64,000 bases of DNA from Pectobacterium atrosepticum (lineage in GTDB: Bacteria > Pseudomonadota > Gammaproteobacteria > Enterobacterales > Enterobacteriaceae), in contig CP036163.1 in assembly GCA_019056595.1 (NCBI GenBank), forward strand, positions 3,844,001 through 3,908,000, in the 5' to 3' direction. Numbering within the stretch: position 1 is the stretch's first letter; each line of letters starts with the position of its first letter. The translations under genes and the position numbers were made by a program. Below the pieces are notes generated by a model that saw nothing but the letters and a program-made list of their open reading frames with translations, ran no database searches and was not told where the DNA came from. Below, piece after piece: positions 8,342-16,368 of this stretch.

Positions 8342-8928
8342 TGCTGATTATATTCAGTATTTTCTCTGCCAGTGTTAGTGCGTCACGACAGTCAGTGCCT
8401 GACGGGTATCAGCGTGTTGCGTATTTACATCAGGTTCCGCCTGAGCTGTTCTATGCACAATCATTACAGGAGTCTAGCCGCAAGCTGCCTCATGGCGTTC
8501 GTCCCTGGCCCTGGAGCATTAATGTCCAGGGGAGGAGCTATCAATATGACAGCCGACTGGAAGCCTGGCAGGCACTACAACGTTTTTTGAAGACGGTTCC
8601 ACATAAAAATATTGATGTCGGATTAGGGCAGGTTAACTGGGGTTGGAACGGTCGTCGTTTTGCAAACTCCTGGGAGGCGTTTGAACCCTATACCAATCTG
8701 AATGTTTCGGCTCAAATCCTACGTGAATGCTACGAGAGAAAGCCGGACAGTTGGTTGCGTGCGGTTGGTTGTTACCACCATCCGGCCGGTGGTGCCCCAG
8801 CGGCAAGATACATTTCTGCGGTACAGCACAAGCTAGCCATGATTGAATCTTCGACAGCAGCTTCCCCCCTTCCTGAGATTGCTCATGCTACTCAACTTGT
8901 CTGGATCGAACCCCGGAGCGTCAAATAA
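8320..8928 (+). CDS. Lytic transglycosylase-like protein of the T4SS
   Basis: 202 residues with an N-terminal signal sequence (MLIIFSIFSASVSA). SLT-domain features are present: the catalytic Glu in FYAQSLQESS (about residue 49), GLGQVNWGW and a C-terminal VGCYHHPAG. Such VirB1-type enzymes open peptidoglycan for T4SS assembly. ATG 8320 follows AGGGAGA by about seven bases; a second ATG at 8341 overlaps the upstream TGA (TGATG) and is also possible, which would still leave the signal peptide. Confidence 0.8.
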   Translation: MARCGILMLIIFSIFSASVSASRQSVPDGYQRVAYLHQVPPELFYAQSLQESSRKLPHGVRPWPWSINVQGRSYQYDSRLEAWQALQRFLKTVPHKNIDVGLGQVNWGWNGRRFANSWEAFEPYTNLNVSAQILRECYERKPDSWLRAVGCYHHPAGGAPAARYISAVQHKLAMIESSTAASPLPEIAHATQLVWIEPRSVK

Positions 8929-9450
8929 ATGAAAATTATTTCTGTATCTGCGCTGTGTGTGCTGGCAATCCCATTCTTTGTTCATGCGGAGCTGAATGTT
9001 GTCGCTGATCTGGGGGGGAAAGATGCCGCGCCTTTCTTTGAGAGTATTAATCGCCAGGGCAACGTCGGTAGCAATAATACTGAAAGCAGTACCTGGCAAG
9101 GCCAGCCGGGAGAAGGCGCTATGCTGCCGATTGTGACATCAGAACTGACCATTGGTATTGAAACGCCCAGATCTCTTAATTTGCCCGGCATTGGTGCGTT
9201 ATTTCTCATTGGAGACGATCCGGCGTCGCGTTCCTGGCTACAGATGAATGCTGCAAAACTGAGTCAAATGCATGCAGTTGGCTTAATCGTCAATGTAACG
9301 GATATTGCTGCGGTTCAGTCCCTGCGCTCACTGGTTCCTGATGTGCAGATGGCTCCTGCGTCAGGCAGTGAGTTAGCTCGTCGATTACAATTGCGGCATT
9401 ATCCCGTGCTGATCACGGAGACCTCTGTATCTTCAGAGGTACAACCATGA
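8929..9450 (+). CDS. TIGR03765-type ICE protein
   Basis: 173 residues, with a signal peptide ending FVHA (about residue 20). Motifs match the PFL_4695/TIGR03765 family: a GxxLPGIGALFLIGDDPASRSWLQ core followed by MHAVGLIVNV and ASGSELARRLQLRHYPVLIT. It is probably periplasmic. It starts right at the stop of the transglycosylase gene and overlaps the next start by four bases (ATGA), so translation is coupled. The precise role in mating-pair formation is unknown. Confidence 0.75.
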   Translation: MKIISVSALCVLAIPFFVHAELNVVADLGGKDAAPFFESINRQGNVGSNNTESSTWQGQPGEGAMLPIVTSELTIGIETPRSLNLPGIGALFLIGDDPASRSWLQMNAAKLSQMHAVGLIVNVTDIAAVQSLRSLVPDVQMAPASGSELARRLQLRHYPVLITETSVSSEVQP

Positions 9451-10064
9451 TCCCACAGCGTCCATATCTGACTGAGATCGCAGAACCTGCCTTGAGTGTT
9501 GTGCCTATTCTTTTTTTCATTCTTACTGTTGCCGTTATAAGCATGTTATTCCGCTGGCGTGGCAAAGCCAGCGAGCGTCGCCACCGTCGTTATCGTAAAA
9601 CTGCCGAACGCTTGTTAAAAAGACTCCCCACTTTGGCAGGCGATGCGCAGCGTTTTTCTTATCTCCGCCGTGTTAATCCGTATGTGTTTGAAGAACTACT
9701 TTTGCTGGCAATGGAGCGTCAGGGGCTAAAGGTGATTCGCAATGCATCATATAGCGGCGACGGTGGATTGGACGGGCAAGTCTTTATTAAAGGGCTGCGT
9801 TGGCTAATCCAGGCAAAACGTTACAGCAGAGCGATAGACCCCGCGCATGTCGAGGAATTCTCGGCATTACTGATACAACATCGGTGTTGCGGACTATTTA
9901 TTCATACCGGACGAACCGGAGCTAAAAGCAAGCAGCACGCAAGTTCAAGTCATAACAATACGTTTCCCCTTTATATCATCAGCGGTCAACAATTACTTGC
10001 TTTGTTGGCTGGTAATCCAAATTGGATAAACTTAAAAGGTAGTGAATATGAAAGTATCTATTAA
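9447..10064 (+). CDS. Membrane-anchored Mrr-type restriction endonuclease-like protein
   Basis: 205 residues. After one membrane span (about 18-38, VVPILFFILTVAVISMLFRW) comes a basic linker and an Mrr_cat-type PD-(D/E)xK domain: MERQGLKVI, SGDGGLDGQVFI (Asp in GGLDG) and WLIQAKRYSRAI (the QxK pair), then helical VEEFSALLIQH and GLFIHTGRT. All expected catalytic positions appear present. It is held at the inner membrane inside the conjugation operon, next to traD, which suggests DNA processing during transfer or entry, but that is inference. It overlaps the preceding gene by four bases. Confidence 0.7.
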   Translation: MIPQRPYLTEIAEPALSVVPILFFILTVAVISMLFRWRGKASERRHRRYRKTAERLLKRLPTLAGDAQRFSYLRRVNPYVFEELLLLAMERQGLKVIRNASYSGDGGLDGQVFIKGLRWLIQAKRYSRAIDPAHVEEFSALLIQHRCCGLFIHTGRTGAKSKQHASSSHNNTFPLYIISGQQLLALLAGNPNWINLKGSEYESIY

Positions 10065-10524
10065 TTATGGATATATCATGTCGTTTGCAAAAGACCTCAG
10101 CACCATGCTTTATCGAATGCTAATTATGTGGCCGAGCCTTATTGTCGGATCATTATTGTTTTTATTTTTTTTTATAGGAGCATTGAAAGGGGATGTTGAG
10201 CGTATTTATCTGAATGTTTTATCGTCTCAGGCACAGGCCTATCAAACAGCCCCATCTGGATATATGAATATACGAGACTGTGTCGAATTACCTATTGAGC
10301 TGGAGGGGGGGTATTTCGGTCAGTGTGTTAATAAATCAGTGGCATTATCAGAAATCGCTCATCGGGATCTTAAAAACGTTAATAGCTTTTATTGTTTTCT
10401 CGTTCTTATCTCAATGTGTATTGAGGGAGTTTATCGTTTCTGGCTATCCCATAAGATGAGTAAAGGAGTATATGGATATGGTCACGGAGGAGCTGTTTCA
10501 GCAAAGCAGCGCTGGGATGAGTGA
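10048..10524 (+). CDS. Hypothetical membrane protein upstream of traD
   Basis: 158 residues from ATG 10048, which has AAAGGT eight bases upstream; GTG 10042 is too close to that site. Two membrane spans (about 28-48 and 115-135) enclose a periplasmic loop with two cysteines (RDCVELP, GQCVNKS) that may pair. This topology resembles the small TraD-partner membrane proteins in this position of GI-type ICEs. The stop is three bases before traD. Family not assigned. Confidence 0.55.
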   Translation: MKVSINYGYIMSFAKDLSTMLYRMLIMWPSLIVGSLLFLFFFIGALKGDVERIYLNVLSSQAQAYQTAPSGYMNIRDCVELPIELEGGYFGQCVNKSVALSEIAHRDLKNVNSFYCFLVLISMCIEGVYRFWLSHKMSKGVYGYGHGGAVSAKQRWDE

Positions 10525-10527
10525 TAT

Positions 10528-12624
10528 ATGAGCGATCGTTATGTCATTGAGGCATTGCTGCGGCCCGCTGTTGAACTGAACACTGCCGTAGTTTCGGCTA
10601 CAGCAGCATTTGTCTGTGTGCAGGCACCATGGGCGATTGCGTTGGCCCCTTCAGTCAGTTATGTGACGGCCGGTGGGTTCGCTGTTCTGGCCATGGTACG
10701 AACCCGCCAGGGAATGAAGGTACTGCGTTACCGTCGTAATTTACGACGCCTACCACGTTACGTGATGAGTAGTAAGCAGATCCCTGTAAGTAAACGGCGG
10801 TTGTTTATCGGTAAGGGATTTATGTGGACGCAGAAACACACCCAACGGCTGCGTGACACGTTACGTCCGGAGGTCGAGCGTTATATTCAGCCGCCAACCC
10901 TGTATCAGGCCGCCCGTAAACTAGAGAATGCAGCAGAGCATAACTTGCCCTGGCTCACGAAACTACTGAGCGTAGATTCTCCTCTGAACCCAGTGCGCCC
11001 ATTACCGCCCGTCGGTGGAAAGCCGGTACTACATGGTATTGAGCCTGATGAGGTTGATGTCACTATGCCACTGGCCGATCGCCCCGGTCATACCATCGTA
11101 TTGGGTACGACTCGTGTTGGAAAAACACGGTTGGCCGAACTGTTTATTACCCAGGATATCCGCCGTGGTGATGTGACGATTGTCTTCGATCCAAAGGGTG
11201 ACCCTGATTTATTACGTCGAGTCTGGGCTGAAGCGCACCGTGCCGGGCGAGGTGATTCGCTCTACATCTTCCATCTGGGTTGGCCCGAAATATCAGCTCG
11301 TTATAACGCCGTTGGACGGTTTGGGCGTGTCTCTGAAGTGGCGTCGCGTATCTCTGGGCAATTGGCGGGGGAAGGGAACAGTGCTGCATTTAAAGAGTTT
11401 GCGTGGCGTTTCGTAAATATTGTAGCCAGAGCACTGGTTGCATTGGGTGAGCGGCCTGACTACACGCTAATTATGCGTTACGTCAATAATATTGCGGACC
11501 TGTATCTACGCTATGCTGAGAAAATCATTGAAGAGGAACTACCCGAGCTACAACTGCAGATACGCAATAACTTAGGGGTATTCACTGATGAAGATGTTCC
11601 CCGAAATATGCAGGGCCAGCCTAATAGCGTTGGCATTTGGGCAATAGAGGTTGCGTTAAGCTCAGAGGCCGGTAAGAAACTCTATGATCCGATTTTGGAT
11701 GGCTTGCGCTCTGCGGTTCGCTATGACAGAACTTATTTCGACAAAATTGTTGCCTCTTTATTACCATTATTGGAGAAACTGACGACGGGTAAAACGGCGT
11801 CCCTGTTGTCGCCGGACTATCTGGATATGGATGACTCACGCCCCATTTTTGATTGGGAACAAATTGTTCGCAAACGAGGTGTTGTGTATATCGGTCTGGA
11901 CGCCCTTACAGACAGTGAAGTTGCTACGGCAGTGGGGAACAGCATGTTTGCCGATCTGGTTAGCGTGGCTGGCCATATTTATAAACATGGTATTAATGCT
12001 GGACTGCCACAGCAGAAAGAAGAAAAAGCCGTCATTAACCTGCATTGCGATGAGTTCAATGAGCTAATGGGTGATGAATTCATTCCGTTGATCAACAAAG
12101 GCGGTGGTGCTGGCGTTCAAGTGACCGCCTATACGCAAACTTCATCAGATATCGAGGCGCGTATCGGGAATGCTGCGAAAACGGCTCAGGTCATTGGTAA
12201 CTTCAATACACTGATCATGCTGCGTGTCCGGGACAACAAAACTGCAGAATTGCTCACGACACAGCTGCCGCAGGTTGAGATCTACAGTAAAACGTTGGTT
12301 TCTGGTCACTCGGATACGGCTAATGTTGAGACTGGACAGGATTTTACATCCAGTACTCAGGATCGTGTTGGTACGATAAAAACCCCGTTGATTGAGCCGT
12401 CTGATGTCGTCAGCCTGCCTAAAGGCCAGGCGTTCGCCCTGCTTGAAGGTGGTCAGTTGTGGAAAATCAGGATGCCGCTGCCGACCAATGATATTGATGA
12501 TGCGATGATGCCAGCAAACTTGCAGGCTGTGGCGACAGAAATGCGCCGTAACTATCATTCCAGTGAGGGATGGTGGAGCGGGCGTTCACTTACTGCTGCA
12601 GATCGGCAAGTGGGAGGTGAGTAG
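10528..12624 (+). CDS. traD: TraD coupling protein (SXT-TraD/TraG-type ATPase)
   Basis: 698 residues. Type IV coupling protein: brings the relaxosome to the secretion channel and pumps DNA using ATP. N-terminal membrane region (about 20-65) followed by the motor domain with Walker A GTTRVGKTR (about 192-200), VFDPKGDPDLL just after it, and Walker B NLHCDEFNEL (about 502-511). Motif III region AYTQTSSDIEARIG and the C-terminal LPKGQAFALLEGG also fit the SXT_TraD family. The stop abuts the next gene with one base between. Length is normal for the family. Confidence 0.9.
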   Translation: MSDRYVIEALLRPAVELNTAVVSATAAFVCVQAPWAIALAPSVSYVTAGGFAVLAMVRTRQGMKVLRYRRNLRRLPRYVMSSKQIPVSKRRLFIGKGFMWTQKHTQRLRDTLRPEVERYIQPPTLYQAARKLENAAEHNLPWLTKLLSVDSPLNPVRPLPPVGGKPVLHGIEPDEVDVTMPLADRPGHTIVLGTTRVGKTRLAELFITQDIRRGDVTIVFDPKGDPDLLRRVWAEAHRAGRGDSLYIFHLGWPEISARYNAVGRFGRVSEVASRISGQLAGEGNSAAFKEFAWRFVNIVARALVALGERPDYTLIMRYVNNIADLYLRYAEKIIEEELPELQLQIRNNLGVFTDEDVPRNMQGQPNSVGIWAIEVALSSEAGKKLYDPILDGLRSAVRYDRTYFDKIVASLLPLLEKLTTGKTASLLSPDYLDMDDSRPIFDWEQIVRKRGVVYIGLDALTDSEVATAVGNSMFADLVSVAGHIYKHGINAGLPQQKEEKAVINLHCDEFNELMGDEFIPLINKGGGAGVQVTAYTQTSSDIEARIGNAAKTAQVIGNFNTLIMLRVRDNKTAELLTTQLPQVEIYSKTLVSGHSDTANVETGQDFTSSTQDRVGTIKTPLIEPSDVVSLPKGQAFALLEGGQLWKIRMPLPTNDIDDAMMPANLQAVATEMRRNYHSSEGWWSGRSLTAADRQVGGE

Positions 12625-12625
12625 T

Positions 12626-13381
12626 ATGGCTGAACCTGCACGTAATCCTCCCCCACAAAAACCAGAGCGACCACATGGATTGCTTTATCACGTGTTGTGG
12701 GGCTGGCCATGGAAGTTGATTGGCATTGTTCTCGGCTCGTTATTGCTGAGCCTGCTGATTGAGTACGTGGGCATTGCATTCTTCTGGCCTACAGAAGGGG
12801 CGGCACACAGTCAGCAGGTGATGAACACTGAACTGGGCTATTTATCGTCAGAATTCAAGCGTAGTCTGTTGTTTTCCGAGCCCTCTGTCACCGTAATCCA
12901 TTGGATCAACACCGGCTATCACTGGGCGTTTATCAACAGTGGCTTTATGGATTGGGTTAGTAACCAATATCAGATGCAGGCAAAAAGTCATAGTGAGCTA
13001 GGGCGTAGCTTAAACGCCTGGAGTGGTTGGCTGGCACAATCATTGCGGGAATATTTGCTGGCTACTGTATATGTCACGGTAGTTACCTTGGTTAGGGTCA
13101 CCATCCTGTTTCTCTCGATACCCTTGTTTGCGATGGTGGTAATTGTGGCCATTGTCGAAGGGCTGGGGCGGCGTGACCTGCGGCGCTTTGGTGCAGGCTA
13201 TGAATCCAGTTTTCTCTATCACCATGCCAAACGCTTGGTTAAACCTGCGTTTTATGTACCCGCTATGCTGTATTTGTCCTGGCCTATGGCGGTCTACCCT
13301 AACTTATTATTATTGCCGGCAGCGTTGCTATTTGGTACTGCGATTACAGTAACAACGGCCACATTTAAAAAATATCTTTGA
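12626..13381 (+). CDS. TIGR03747-type ICE membrane protein (DUF4400)
   Basis: 251 residues from ATG 12626, which follows GGGAGGTGAG; the frame is open further upstream inside traD but that extension has no ribosome binding site. Membrane spans at about 24-55, 145-178 and 215-245. WPWKLIGIVLGSLL near the start and EGLGRRDLRRFGAGYESSFLYHHAKR before the last spans match the PFL_4697/TIGR03747 family. It is encoded directly after traD, its constant neighbour, and probably anchors or regulates the coupling protein. Confidence 0.8.
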   Translation: MAEPARNPPPQKPERPHGLLYHVLWGWPWKLIGIVLGSLLLSLLIEYVGIAFFWPTEGAAHSQQVMNTELGYLSSEFKRSLLFSEPSVTVIHWINTGYHWAFINSGFMDWVSNQYQMQAKSHSELGRSLNAWSGWLAQSLREYLLATVYVTVVTLVRVTILFLSIPLFAMVVIVAIVEGLGRRDLRRFGAGYESSFLYHHAKRLVKPAFYVPAMLYLSWPMAVYPNLLLLPAALLFGTAITVTTATFKKYL

Positions 13382-13403
13382 TTTTATAGGGGGATAGACG
13401 GTA

Positions 13404-13598
13404 ATGAGTGATGAATCCTGTGATGCGACTGTCGCAGCTATTCAGTTTGCGTTGGAGCTGGATGCGGACGAATGCAAGATGTTCCTGCGATACTGGAATG
13501 AAGGTGAATTCGATATTCTGCGGGAAGAATGGGTAGGTATTCCTGATGAGGTATTTATTGGCGCAGATCCTCTTTTTCAGAAGATGAGTGTCTCTTAA
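13404..13598 (+). CDS. Small acidic hypothetical protein
   Basis: 64 residues, strongly acidic (ALELDADECKMFLRYWNEGEFDILREEW). ATG 13404 is preceded by AGGGGG. Cytoplasmic, no recognised family. It is the last gene of the traD sub-operon; a strong terminator follows nine bases after the stop. Confidence 0.55.
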   Translation: MSDESCDATVAAIQFALELDADECKMFLRYWNEGEFDILREEWVGIPDEVFIGADPLFQKMSVS

Positions 13599-13606
13599 TT
13601 GAGCTG

Positions 13607-13645
13607 GACGAAGGCATACAAAACTTGCTTTTGTGTGCCTTCGTC
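13607..13645 (+). terminator. Terminator closing the traD sub-operon
   Basis: A 17-base stem with one G-T wobble: arms 13607-13623 and 13629-13645 (GACGAAGGCA... / ...TGCCTTCGTC) around a five-base loop. No long T run follows. It is followed by a non-coding stretch to the antisense gene at 13740. Confidence 0.65.
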
Positions 13646-13739
13646 AGCAGGCAAGCCGCTTGCGGCGCGTCAGTGCCTATAGAATGTGCAGAGAATCCCT
13701 ATGAATATTACATCGAGAATCAAGGTCGAGTGTACGGCT

Positions 13740-14279
13740 CTATTTTATGAACCCATAAAACAAACCTATCAATCCTATTAAAAGACTGACTATTGAGATT
13801 CTTTGCTCACGTTTTGCTTTTCGTTGATTTGATAAATATATCTCATTCAACGACTTAGATAATTGTAGAATACCAGCATGATCAGTGTCTGTCTTTTTTT
13901 GCAAATGTAATAGCTGCAATTTAATGTTTTCAGGAAGATCAGCGAAAGGATCATTCTCTTGATGCCAAACGATAAGGTTTCTGATTTTTTCTAACGGCTC
14001 ATCAGGACAATCTTTTTCGTTAAGATAGTCACTGAGAATAAGATTAAGCACGCTAGATATTTTTTCCCGTTTTACAACCCATCGTTCAGCTAAAAGATAA
14101 ATATCTTCATTTTTCATTATCCCTGCATTGATTGCCTTCTTGATAGTCTCCTTACACTTGCGTCTTTTGATGGATTGAAATATGTCGTTTAGCATAAATG
14201 ATAGTAAGGCTATATATGCTACAGATAAAAGTGGAATGGCTAATGATGCATAAAATGCCGAATTGTTAATAGAATCCAT
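13740..14279 (-). CDS. Antisense hypothetical membrane protein
   Basis: 179 residues on the opposite strand to the T4SS operon. Two hydrophobic segments sit at the ends (about 10-32 and 158-178), bracketing a charged helical middle (KRRKCKETIKKAINAGIMKNEDIYLLAERWVVKREK). The sequence is AT-rich compared with neighbouring tra genes, which suggests later insertion. An entry-exclusion role would fit the position but nothing in the sequence proves it. The shared 18-bp element lies upstream of its start. Confidence 0.55.
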   Translation of the reverse strand: MDSINNSAFYASLAIPLLSVAYIALLSFMLNDIFQSIKRRKCKETIKKAINAGIMKNEDIYLLAERWVVKREKISSVLNLILSDYLNEKDCPDEPLEKIRNLIVWHQENDPFADLPENIKLQLLHLQKKTDTDHAGILQLSKSLNEIYLSNQRKAKREQRISIVSLLIGLIGLFYGFIK

Positions 14280-14338
14280 GTAAGTTCCTGTTGCATGAGT
14301 GTGTAGGTATATTTTCCATCATAAATTTTAGACATCGC

Positions 14339-14356
14339 AAATAGAGTTTATCGCTG
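14339..14356 (+). promoter_or_regulatory. Element shared by two T4SS sub-operons (copy 1)
   Basis: AAATAGAGTTTATCGCTG matches AAAAAGAGTTTATCGCTG at 23564-23581 at 17 of 18 positions. Both copies stand 60-80 bp before the first gene of a tra sub-operon and just upstream of an antisense membrane gene. Downstream, ATGCACA (14383-14389) and TGTGCAT (14409-14415) form an inverted repeat over the start codon of the next gene. Confidence 0.45.
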
Positions 14357-14413
14357 ACCAACCCTCCCTGATTCCTCATCCTATGCACACTGTCAACTTA
14401 CTGTGAGGTGTGC

Positions 14414-14734
14414 ATGTTTTATCCCTTTCTCCGGCTTGTTTGCCTTCTCGGTGCTTCATTGCTGTTTACCCATTCTGCAAGCGCATCAGAGAAAGACGAG
14501 CTGGCCAGCACGCAACGCCTACTCGATCAGGTCCAGGCCTCGCTGGAACGTGCTCGCGTTGTTGCTGCGCAATCTGACCCCGCCGATCGTGCCCGATACC
14601 ATTTTGACTATCAACGTATTACTGCGGATTTGAATGCCATTAGAGCAGGTATTGATACCTATCTGGCGCCATCCCGGGCGCAGCCGCGTGAAGCCAGTTC
14701 CATTGCGGGAAACTACCGGCGGGAGCAGCCCTGA
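14414..14734 (+). CDS. RAQPRD-family ICE protein
   Basis: 106 residues from ATG 14414 (TGAGG six bases upstream). Signal peptide to about residue 24 (FTHSASA), then a helical, charged mature part. The family signature appears near the C-terminus as SRAQPREASSIAGNYRRE, a one-residue variant of RAQPRD that defines TIGR01690. It is a small periplasmic component always found at the head of this T4SS sub-operon. The next start is one base after its stop. Confidence 0.85.
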   Translation: MFYPFLRLVCLLGASLLFTHSASASEKDELASTQRLLDQVQASLERARVVAAQSDPADRARYHFDYQRITADLNAIRAGIDTYLAPSRAQPREASSIAGNYRREQP

Positions 14735-14735
14735 T

Positions 14736-14975
14736 ATGTCTATGACTGCTGCACAATCCTCAGCCTTTAAATCTGCATCTGGTTTGGATCCCCAAATACT
14801 CAGCCTCATCTGTATCGGCTTTCTGCTGGCCTCGCTGTTTCTGTGGGCTGCCTGGGCATTGGGTGATGTCTGGAATGGATGGGCTAACGAGAAAGTCAGA
14901 GATGCAGCGATGGGCAGATTTGCATTAAGGACAGCGATCTTGTTGGTCATCAGCATTTGGATGTTTGCCAGCTAA
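14736..14975 (+). CDS. TIGR03758-type ICE membrane protein
   Basis: 79 residues from ATG 14736, one base after the preceding stop; the open frame reaches further upstream but GGGAG at 14721 supports this start. Two membrane spans (about 20-43 and 62-78) around a WNGWANEKV loop are typical of the small TIGR03758/DUF3262 protein that follows RAQPRD proteins. Size and two-span topology suggest a pilin-like or scaffold subunit; function not proved. Confidence 0.75.
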   Translation: MSMTAAQSSAFKSASGLDPQILSLICIGFLLASLFLWAAWALGDVWNGWANEKVRDAAMGRFALRTAILLVISIWMFAS

Positions 14976-15001
14976 TTTTTTCTACACAGAGGAGTTTCTC
15001 C

Positions 15002-15343
15002 ATGTTTCTGTTTCGCCGTTTTATCTCGTTCTTATTTTACATTGGCGTGTTATGCCAATCCGCATTTGCTGCTTTGCCTGGCGTTGAGGCTCCACAATCC
15101 AGTGGAGGTTCAGGAATCATGGGGCAGTTCAAGGGGTATCTGCAGGATGGCATTGTTCTGGGAGGACTGCTGGTCGCGGCCATTATGTTTATTAATGTTG
15201 CGATTGCTGCCGGACATACATTTGCTGAAGTTCGTAATGAACGTGCAACCTGGACAAAATTTGGCGCTATCGTCGTCGTAGGAGCAATCCTGCTTGTCAT
15301 CATCATCTGGTTGCTGGGCAAATCTGCCAACATCATTTTGTAA
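15002..15343 (+). CDS. TIGR03745-type ICE membrane protein (pilin-like)
   Basis: 113 residues from ATG 15002, preceded by GAGGAG. A signal-like N-terminus ends near AFAALPGVEAP, and two membrane spans follow (about 55-73 and 88-110). The GGSGIMGQFKGYLQDGIVLGGLLVAAIMFINVA segment matches the PFL_4702/TIGR03745 (DUF2976) family. The VirB2-like layout (cleaved leader plus two spans) makes it the likeliest conjugative pilin here. Confidence 0.75.
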   Translation: MFLFRRFISFLFYIGVLCQSAFAALPGVEAPQSSGGSGIMGQFKGYLQDGIVLGGLLVAAIMFINVAIAAGHTFAEVRNERATWTKFGAIVVVGAILLVIIIWLLGKSANIIL

Positions 15344-15352
15344 GGTGACGGC

Positions 15353-15715
15353 ATGCGGACCATTCCTTTTTTACCCGATCGCCTGAATGCCGAACCCGTG
15401 GTGTTTCGAGGGTTTACCACGCCAGAGTTGGGGCTTGCTGCGTTGTTTGGGACTCTTGCCGGCCTCCTGTGGTCCATATTTCTTATTCCTCTTGCTGGAT
15501 GGGTCATTATCCCTACAGGGATGCTATTGACCCCTTTATTGGTGGTTGGCTTCGGTGGCAACTGGATAGCACGAATTAAACGCGGTAAGCCTGAGAACTA
15601 CATCTGGCAAAAGTTGGGAGAAAAGAAACGGCGATTTGGGTTGGGGGAGGGGACGTTGATTATTCACTCTCAGGGATGGTCATTACGCCGTAGCCAATCT
15701 AAGGGACGATCATGA
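15353..15715 (+). CDS. TIGR03750-type conjugal transfer protein (DUF3487)
   Basis: 120 residues: cytoplasmic N-terminus (FLPDRLNAEPVVFRGFTTPELGL), two close membrane spans (about 28-68) and a basic C-terminal tail (ARIKRGKPENYIWQKLGEKK). The PDRLNxEPxVFRG start is diagnostic for DUF3487, which resembles VirB3/TraL-type proteins in size and position. It overlaps the next gene by four bases. Confidence 0.8.
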   Translation: MRTIPFLPDRLNAEPVVFRGFTTPELGLAALFGTLAGLLWSIFLIPLAGWVIIPTGMLLTPLLVVGFGGNWIARIKRGKPENYIWQKLGEKKRRFGLGEGTLIIHSQGWSLRRSQSKGRS

Positions 15716-16368
15716 GCATTTATCGTAACGCGGTGAGAAATCGCGACCAGCATATTCTGACATTACGCATTGCCTGTGGCGTTCTGGTTGTCCTGCTACT
15801 GGTCACGATACTCGGCTGGATGCGGGCACCTAGCAATTTGACGGTTCACAATCCTCCAGATCTCCGGGCTGGTAGTACCAAGCCCTGGTGGGAAGTGCCG
15901 GCACCGACAGTCTATAGCTTTGCGTTTTACATTTTCCAGCAACTGAACGCCTGGCCAAAAAATGGTGAACAGGACTATCCCAGCAAAATTTTTAGCCTAT
16001 CCCCGTACCTGACGCCATCTTGCCTGGATTTTCTGAATGCAGACGCGAAAAAACGCTCATTGGGTAATGAGTTACTGGACCGCGTTCGTGTGGTTTACGA
16101 GATACCCGGGCGTGGGTACAGCGCGGAGAGTGTAGATGTTATCAGCCGTGATAACTGGGTTGTCCGTCTGGATCTGGTGACTGATGAGTATTATCACACC
16201 GAACCTGTCAAACGCGTACTGGTGCGTTACCCGCTAAAAGTCGTTCGCTGGGCTGGGGATGCTGAACGTAACCCGTTTGGCCTGGCACTGGATTGTTATG
16301 ACGCTATGCCACAGCGTTTGGAAATTTCACATCAGCCTCAGCCAGAGAAAAAGGGGATTATGCAGTGA
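15712..16368 (+). CDS. TIGR03746-type ICE protein (DUF2895)
   Basis: 218 residues: one membrane span at about 22-38, then a periplasmic domain beginning PDLRAGSTKPWWEVPAPTVYSFAFYIFQQLNAWP, the conserved PFL_4703/TIGR03746 region. Its position between the DUF3487 and DUF3438 genes and its bitopic topology compare with VirB8/TraE proteins, which nucleate channel assembly. ATGA overlaps on both sides show translational coupling. Confidence 0.8.
   Translation: MSIYRNAVRNRDQHILTLRIACGVLVVLLLVTILGWMRAPSNLTVHNPPDLRAGSTKPWWEVPAPTVYSFAFYIFQQLNAWPKNGEQDYPSKIFSLSPYLTPSCLDFLNADAKKRSLGNELLDRVRVVYEIPGRGYSAESVDVISRDNWVVRLDLVTDEYYHTEPVKRVLVRYPLKVVRWAGDAERNPFGLALDCYDAMPQRLEISHQPQPEKKGIMQ

Noticed and set aside
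13740-14279. Part of the T4SS machinery proper
   Set aside because: Opposite strand, different base composition and no match to the known GI-type gene set.
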